From RGIG3102 sp964369915 (GTDB lineage: Bacteria > Bacillota > Clostridia > Oscillospirales > Ruminococcaceae): a DNA stretch of 10,450 bases. The stretch lies in NCBI GenBank assembly GCA_964369915.1, contig CAYJGG010000063.1, positions 1 through 10,450 of the forward strand. Direction: 5' to 3'. Below the pieces are notes generated by a model, which did not search any database, was not told where the DNA came from, and saw only the letters and a program-made list of their open reading frames with translations. Positions 6,421-10,450 of the stretch are shown piece by piece; within the stretch, counting starts at the first letter, position 1, and the number at the start of each line of letters is the position of its first letter. The position numbers and the translations under genes are program-made.

Positions 6421-7212
6421 TTAAGGATTATATTTTCCTAGGGCATTTTCTATTAATATTTTCATCAATAGCATATTGCCTTTTATAGGGCTGATTTTTG
6501 TTGGCACTTTTCCATCGTTTGGATAAGCTCTTGTAACTCCAACCTCACAAGTTAAAAGTTTAAGTTGTGAAGCCCTTGTTGAAAGATATGCTAGTAATTC
6601 ATATGTCATGAACACATCTCTAAAAACTTGAGTTAAAGGATGTGTTAAGTATTTTTTTGAGTAGCCCCTAAAGTTATTCGTTGAATCGGTGAATTTTTCT
6701 TTTGCTGTAAAAGAGATTATCGGCGAATGAATAAATTTTACTGCTAAATGGCGAATGGTTGGAGTGTTTATTGCGTTTCCGCCTGTTTGGTAGCGTGAGC
6801 CTTGAATAAAATCATAGCCTTCTTCTAATTTATCAATAAATTTTTGTGCATCTTCTATTGAATCTTTATTATTTCCATCTATCGTTATAATTCCCTCATA
6901 CCCTCTGTTTAATGCAAAATAAAAGCCCATTCTAAGTTGCGAGCCTTGCTTACCTGCGCCCTTTTTAATTAAAAGAGTGTTAACTCCAAGATTTTCTAAA
7001 AACTCTAAATCATTTGAGCCGTCTTTTGAGCCTCCATCGCAAATAATAATATCACACAAACTGTCAATTTTATTTCTTTTTGCCCTTAATAATTGTTTGT
7101 GTATATTTTCTTTTTCATTAATTATAGGAATAATAATGCAGTATTTAGTTTTTTTATTTGAAAACTCTGTGCAAGAAAAATCAGGTACTCCAGCAATTTG
7201 TTTATAATCCAT
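6421..7212 (-). CDS. Soluble GT2 glycosyltransferase (DPM1-like)
   Basis: A 263-residue protein with the GT-A fold of family GT2, close in pattern to dolichol-phosphate-mannose synthase-like enzymes: IIIPIINEKENI (26-37), IIICDGGSKDGSND (55-68), the metal/donor loop TIDGNNKD (110-117) and GSRYQTGGN (138-146). No membrane helices are seen, unlike the GT2 two genes downstream. The N-terminal 22 or so residues precede the first strand as a short leader. The ATG directly abuts the stop codon of the TIM-barrel gene (TAA ATG, 0 nt gap) and only a weak GA-rich site lies before it, so translation is probably coupled to that gene. Function inferred: transfer of the cluster's sugar to a lipid phosphate or glycan; donor and acceptor unknown. 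Confidence 0.84.
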   Translation of the reverse strand: MDYKQIAGVPDFSCTEFSNKKTKYCIIIPIINEKENIHKQLLRAKRNKIDSLCDIIICDGGSKDGSNDLEFLENLGVNTLLIKKGAGKQGSQLRMGFYFALNRGYEGIITIDGNNKDSIEDAQKFIDKLEEGYDFIQGSRYQTGGNAINTPTIRHLAVKFIHSPIISFTAKEKFTDSTNNFRGYSKKYLTHPLTQVFRDVFMTYELLAYLSTRASQLKLLTCEVGVTRAYPNDGKVPTKISPIKGNMLLMKILIENALGKYNP

Positions 7213-7992
7213 TTAAAACGTCTCTTTCATATATAATACAGATTTTTTAACTTTTTCAATATCGTTTTGATTTTTCATCTCTATCGATAAATAATTTTGA
7301 TAGTCCATCTTATCGAAAACTTTTTTTAGTGTTTTATGATTTTCTATTTTTTTAACATACTCTAAATAAGGAACTGATAAATGAATATGATTTACTATTG
7401 TTTTATAAGTTTTTATCAAATGTGGATTTTCATCGTTTTCTAAAATCGTTCCAAAATCAATATTAACTTTTAATCCTTCGCTATTTATTTCTTTAACAAA
7501 TTCACAGGTGTCTTTTGTAAAATTTAAAAAATTGGTATTGTAAATAGCTGGATTCGCTTCAAGCGAAAGAGTTGTATTTTTTTCTTTTGCAAATTCACCT
7601 AACTTATAAAAAAAGTCTTTCACTTCATTTATTGTGTGTCCTTGTGGAATATTTCTATTTTTAGGATTTCCAAAAACTATATTTTTAATCCCCATACTAT
7701 CGGCAAATAAAATTGCTTTTTTAGTATATAAAAATAAATCTTCTCTATCTTCTTTATTAAAAATATTCCCCGTTTTCCCAAACCATATACTTTGCATGCT
7801 AGAAATTGATAAATTATATCTATTTTTTAGCATCTGGCTATATAGTTTTGCCATCTCTAAATTTTCATAAGGATTTTGAAATAATCTAGTTGGAGCAATT
7901 TCTATTCCATCAATATTATTTTCTTGCAAAAAACGATACATTTTAGCATCATCATTTTTATCCCACGCTATATTTGAAATTGAATATTTCAT
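7213..7992 (-). CDS. Sugar phosphate isomerase/epimerase-like TIM-barrel protein
   Basis: A 259-residue protein of the xylose-isomerase-like / AP-endonuclease-2 TIM-barrel superfamily. Strand-end residues fit the metal site: E145 in LSLEANP, D179 in VNIDFGT, H204 in NHIHLS and E238 in LSIEMK; an early DGIEIAP (28-34) and NIVFGNP (104-110) mark barrel strands. Members isomerise or epimerise sugars or sugar phosphates through a divalent metal; the related endonuclease IV activity is unlikely given the glycan neighbours. It starts 2 nt after the upstream SDR stop, with an AGAAAGGCA site (8005-8013) 12 nt before the ATG, and its stop abuts the GT2 start. Cytoplasmic. The fold is confident; the substrate cannot be stated. 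Confidence 0.83.
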   Translation of the reverse strand: MKYSISNIAWDKNDDAKMYRFLQENNIDGIEIAPTRLFQNPYENLEMAKLYSQMLKNRYNLSISSMQSIWFGKTGNIFNKEDREDLFLYTKKAILFADSMGIKNIVFGNPKNRNIPQGHTINEVKDFFYKLGEFAKEKNTTLSLEANPAIYNTNFLNFTKDTCEFVKEINSEGLKVNIDFGTILENDENPHLIKTYKTIVNHIHLSVPYLEYVKKIENHKTLKKVFDKMDYQNYLSIEMKNQNDIEKVKKSVLYMKETF

Positions 7993-7994
7993 AA

Positions 7995-8930
7995 TTAATA
8001 ATATTGCCTTTCTTTTTCAAGCTCTTTTAAAACAAACTCTTTTATATCTTCTAAAACAAATTCTTTATTTTTAATATATCCATTTTCCCCTAAAAAAACT
8101 TTATCGTGTTTTGTTTTAAAATCATAATAGGGAACTTTTCTATCTAATTCATTTTTAAATTCCTCGCCAGTTATTTTTTTATAAACATCGGCAACTAAAA
8201 CAGGCTCTGTTGCTAAATTTAAAATTTTAATATTATTTTTTTTCGCTGTTTGTATATCATCATATAAATACTTTAAATTATAAAATTGGAAAACGCCTCT
8301 TGAGTCTGTGAAATTTAAAGCAGAAAATCCAAGCTCTTTAAAAAGCATTCTTGTGTAGCCTATATTTATATCATCATTTAATTTATAAAAGCCATTATTT
8401 AAATTAGTGTATAAAGCATAAATTTCACTTTTTATTTTAGCAAGCTCTGCTATTTTAGTGTTAGTTAGCATAGCTGGAATATATTTTATAAAATCATAAA
8501 TAAAATTTTTTTTAATATTTTTTCCATATAACCCAGGTAATCTAACTATTAAATAATCGCTAAAATTTTCTTTAACATAATCTTCAAGGGCTAATCTATT
8601 TTTTCCATAAGTTTCTGGATTTTGATTATCAGTATCAAAGTCTTCGTCTTTACCATTTGGATTTTCATATATATCAACAGTTGAAATTAAAACAATACTT
8701 TTTGGATTAATTTTTTTAATATTACTAATTGCATTCTCTATTGTTTCTTTATCTTGAAGTGGAAATTCATTTGCGAGATATTTTTGAGCTGGAACTGCTG
8801 AATAATATAAAACATCTGGATTTTTATAAAAAGCCTCCTCAATATTTTTTGAATTAAAAAGGCCATCAAACTCAAAACTATCTTTTAAATTTGATCCAAC
8901 AAAACCCGTGTATCCTGCTAAAAAATTCAT
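7995..8930 (-). CDS. NAD-dependent epimerase/dehydratase-like SDR protein
   Basis: A 311-residue member of the extended short-chain dehydrogenase/reductase group that modifies nucleotide sugars. The N-terminal Rossmann loop is AGYTGFVGSNL (5-15). The strand LISTVDIYENP (81-91) is where such enzymes carry the catalytic Ser/Thr, and the active-site Tyr appears in TYGKNRLALED (107-117). The usual YxxxK is here Y108-x3-R112. RLPGLYG (130-136) is the conserved strand after the active site, and the C-terminal part looks like a substrate-binding domain. It is the first gene of the glycan operon, with AGAAAGGAA (8941-8949) 10 nt before the ATG; this element pairs with the upstream part of the 16S anti-Shine-Dalgarno region, which explains the long spacing. 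Likely reductase, epimerase or dehydratase of a nucleotide-linked sugar, unless the Lys-to-Arg change alters the chemistry. Confidence 0.82.
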   Translation of the reverse strand: MNFLAGYTGFVGSNLKDSFEFDGLFNSKNIEEAFYKNPDVLYYSAVPAQKYLANEFPLQDKETIENAISNIKKINPKSIVLISTVDIYENPNGKDEDFDTDNQNPETYGKNRLALEDYVKENFSDYLIVRLPGLYGKNIKKNFIYDFIKYIPAMLTNTKIAELAKIKSEIYALYTNLNNGFYKLNDDINIGYTRMLFKELGFSALNFTDSRGVFQFYNLKYLYDDIQTAKKNNIKILNLATEPVLVADVYKKITGEEFKNELDRKVPYYDFKTKHDKVFLGENGYIKNKEFVLEDIKEFVLKELEKERQYY

Positions 8931-8951
8931 AGCTTATTTATTCCTTTCTAT

Positions 8952-8981
8952 AAAGTTTTTAAAATAAATTTTAAAAACTTT
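8952..8981 (-). promoter_or_regulatory. Leader-RNA hairpin just upstream of the operon's first ribosome binding site
   Basis: Arms 8952-8964 and 8969-8981 form a perfect 13-bp inverted repeat (AAAGTTTTTAAAA and its complement) with a 4-nt loop. In the minus-strand mRNA it lies between the predicted start near 9019 and the AGAAAGGAA site, ending 2 nt before that site. No U-tract follows, so it is not an ordinary terminator. It could stabilise the mRNA or modulate ribosome access. The stem has only two G-C pairs and would be weak, so chance is possible. Confidence 0.5.
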
Positions 8982-9025
8982 TTCTCTTTATTATATATTA
9001 ATTTTTATTTATCATAAACATTATT

Positions 9026-9054
9026 ATTATACACAGTTTTTAAATTTTAGTCAA
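9026..9054 (-). promoter_or_regulatory. Near-consensus sigma-A promoter of the glycan operon
   Basis: Minus-strand -35 TTGACT (complement of 9049-9054), 17-nt spacer, -10 TATAAT (complement of 9026-9031): eleven of twelve consensus positions. Transcription would start near 9019 and give a leader of about 90 nt containing the hairpin at 8952-8981. It is the best promoter in the window and the only good one seen upstream of the run of genes from the SDR to the small membrane protein. Confidence 0.9.
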
Positions 9055-9085
9055 TCAAATAGCAGTAACACCACTGATTTAATTT

Positions 9086-9138
9086 AAAAAATAAATAAAC
9101 TCTCAAATACTACATATTGCAATATTTGAAAGTTTATT
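9086..9138 (-). terminator. Rho-independent terminator of the aldo/keto reductase gene
   Basis: Arms 9094-9109 and 9123-9138 pair as 8 bp, one C/A mismatch and 7 bp, around a 13-nt loop. On the minus strand the stem is followed by TATTTTTT (complement of 9086-9093). It begins 9 nt after the stop codon of the aldo/keto reductase and separates that gene from the glycan operon promoter. Confidence 0.8.
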
Positions 9139-9147
9139 AACTATTTG

Positions 9148-10341
9148 TTATTTTTTGAATTTTGCCACTATTTTAGCCCCAACGTTTAATAAAGGAATAT
9201 TTAAATCTTTATGCGCCTCTTTTAATTTCATTGGGATATTAATATTTTGTGGACATGTCTTTAAGCATTTTCTGCATCCCACACAGCTATCTCCACCTGA
9301 TTTTCTTTCTCCGTGAAACCCTGAACTTCTAGCTACATATAAGGCTCTTGAAATCATACTTGTTGGATTGAAGTATTTCATATTGTAATCACTAAAAGTT
9401 TGTGGGATATCAACACCATACGGACAAGGCATACAATAATTACAATTTGTGCAAGGAACTTTTAATAGCTTATTGTATAGCGCTTTTGCTTTTTCAATGA
9501 GTTCCATTTCTTCATTGGTCATTGAATTTTCCAAGGTTATTGAGGCAACGTTTATATTTTCTTTAACGTGTTCTAGTTCATTCATTCCAGATAAAACACA
9601 GCTAACCTCTTTATAATTCATAACATAGCGAAGTCCCCAAAAAGCGGCTGGCTTTTTAATTATATATTCTGAAAACATTTTATTAACTTCTTCAGGAGCT
9701 TTATTGCCAAGAGCGCCCCCTCTTAAAGGCTCCATAACAACAATGCCTATATTAAGCTCTGCTGCTTTTTTTAATCCTTCAATACCTGCTTGATTATATT
9801 CGTCTAAATAATTAAACTGAATTTGAGTAAAGTCCCAAGGGTAGTCCTCGAGTATTTTAATAAAATCTTCGCATTTGCCATGAAAAGAAAATCCTATGTG
9901 ATGTATTTCTTTTGTTTTTTTCTTTTTATTTATAAATTCGATTATTCCTAAATCTTTTAATCTCTGCCAAGTTTTAAAGCTGTCTAACGTGTGCATTAAA
10001 TAATAATCTATATAATTCGTGTTTAATCTTTCTAATTGAGTTTTAAAATATGATTCTATCTGGCTAGGCTTTAAAACTAAATAGCACGGAAGTTTATCAG
10101 CAATATAAACTTTATCTCTTATATCATACTGCGAAATAAATTCACCTAAAATAGTTTCGCTTTTACCTTGATGATATATATATGCTGTATCAAAATAATT
10201 CACTCCCGACAAGTAAGCCTTGTGCATTAGTGAAATAGCAAGTTCTTTATCAATATTATTTTTATTTGTTTTAAAACGCATACACCCAAAGCCTAATAAA
10301 GAAACTGGCGGTGCCCCTTTTACAAGCTGTCTATATTGCAT
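9148..10341 (-). CDS. Aldo/keto reductase with C-terminal 4Fe-4S ferredoxin-like domain
   Basis: A 397-residue two-domain oxidoreductase. Residues 1-290 form an aldo/keto reductase TIM barrel with the catalytic tetrad visible: D51 and Y56 in FDTAYIYHQG, K83 in ADKLP and H117 in YYLMHTLD. GFSFHG (150-155) and MEPLRGG (203-209) are further family motifs. The C-terminal domain has two cysteine groups, C297-x2-C300-x2-C303-x2-C306-P and C353-x2-C356-x2-C359-x3-C363-P, able to bind 4Fe-4S clusters. This architecture is a known group of 'predicted aldo/keto reductases with Fe-S domain', common in anaerobes, with substrates mostly unknown. Start: ATG with AAAGGAAG (10347-10354), 5 nt upstream. It is separated from the glycan operon by a terminator, so it is probably an independent unit. 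No clear promoter could be picked in 10355-10412. Confidence 0.92.
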   Translation of the reverse strand: MQYRQLVKGAPPVSLLGFGCMRFKTNKNNIDKELAISLMHKAYLSGVNYFDTAYIYHQGKSETILGEFISQYDIRDKVYIADKLPCYLVLKPSQIESYFKTQLERLNTNYIDYYLMHTLDSFKTWQRLKDLGIIEFINKKKKTKEIHHIGFSFHGKCEDFIKILEDYPWDFTQIQFNYLDEYNQAGIEGLKKAAELNIGIVVMEPLRGGALGNKAPEEVNKMFSEYIIKKPAAFWGLRYVMNYKEVSCVLSGMNELEHVKENINVASITLENSMTNEEMELIEKAKALYNKLLKVPCTNCNYCMPCPYGVDIPQTFSDYNMKYFNPTSMISRALYVARSSGFHGERKSGGDSCVGCRKCLKTCPQNINIPMKLKEAHKDLNIPLLNVGAKIVAKFKK

Positions 10342-10412
10342 AAAATCTTCCTTTAAATTTTATTTGATACTTATTTATATTCTCTTTGGATAATATAAAT
10401 CGAAGTTTTCCT

Positions 10413-10436
10413 TGCGTGCATTAAGTATTGCACGCA
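10413..10436. repeat. GC-rich inverted repeat upstream of the aldo/keto reductase gene
   Basis: Perfect 8-bp arms TGCGTGCA (10413-10420) and TGCACGCA (10429-10436) around an 8-nt spacer, in an otherwise AT-rich intergenic stretch. No U-tract follows on the minus strand and only GTTTACTC on the plus strand, so a terminator is not well supported. It lies 72-95 bp upstream of the aldo/keto reductase start and could be an operator or a terminator remnant of a gene beyond the right edge. Confidence 0.55.
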
Positions 10437-10450
10437 GTTTACTCAATAAA

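Noticed and set aside
6977..7207. Plus-strand frame inside the soluble GT2 gene
   Set aside because: Antisense to the conserved N-terminal GT2 motifs; product without recognisable features.
7634..7870. Plus-strand frame inside the TIM-barrel gene
   Set aside because: Antisense shadow; hydrophobic composition is what reverse reading of AT-rich DNA yields.
3847..8949. The nonamer AGAAAGGAA repeated upstream of four genes (3847, 4295, 6406, 8941) and nearly so at 8005, considered as a regulatory repeat
   Set aside because: It matches the extended complement of the 16S rRNA 3' end (AGAAAGGAGG), so it is explained as a Shine-Dalgarno variant with correspondingly longer spacing.
8931..9147. Small gene or RNA in the 217-bp intergenic region
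   Set aside because: The stretch is accounted for by a terminator, a promoter and a leader hairpin; no ORF with a ribosome binding site was found.

Overview
The window is strongly AT-rich. It uses the standard genetic code (Trp is TGG and the reading frames close normally) and has AAAGGAG / AGAAAGGA-type ribosome binding sites and sigma-A-like promoters. Together with a clostridial-style long FtsA-like protein and a 4Fe-4S aldo/keto reductase, this points to a low-GC member of the Bacillota, most likely an anaerobe of the Clostridia or a nearby class. Species cannot be named from the sequence.

Left part (1-1800): a hairpin terminator closes a gene lying off the left edge. A minus-strand pair follows: a monothiol glutaredoxin-like protein and a GNAT acetyltransferase. 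Divergent from it, on the plus strand, is proC (pyrroline-5-carboxylate reductase), driven from a 94-bp intergenic region with a good promoter and a 17-bp AT palindrome. proC ends at a perfect 14-bp bidirectional terminator that it shares with the convergent FtsA-like gene.

Middle part (1804-9054): everything is on the minus strand. A near-consensus promoter (TTGACT-17-TATAAT at 9026-9054) starts a tightly packed cluster: NAD-dependent epimerase/dehydratase-like SDR, TIM-barrel sugar isomerase/epimerase-like protein, soluble GT2 glycosyltransferase, FAD-dependent oxidoreductase, and a membrane-anchored GT2 glycosyltransferase. A small two-helix membrane protein with a PH-like tail follows. 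Gene borders in the first five are 2 nt, 0 nt, 26 nt and a 14-nt overlap, so this is almost certainly one operon building and transferring a modified sugar, probably on a polyprenyl carrier. The final product is unknown. The FtsA-like ATPase gene follows with its own consensus promoter (TTGATA-17-TATAAT), but no terminator separates it from the operon, so read-through into it is possible.

Right part (9086-10450): a terminator closes a minus-strand aldo/keto reductase with a C-terminal ferredoxin-like domain. Upstream of that gene is a comparatively GC-rich inverted repeat of unknown role.

The points most worth checking are the unusual residues in the glycan enzymes (YxxxR in the SDR, ExE in place of DxD in one GT2, a C-x7-C-x7-C-x2-C cluster in the FAD enzyme) and the roughly 290-residue C-terminal extension of the FtsA-like protein, which looks like several beta-grasp-like modules. 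No mobile element, CRISPR array, tRNA or rRNA was seen. Motif-level function calls were made by reading the sequence, without database searches.
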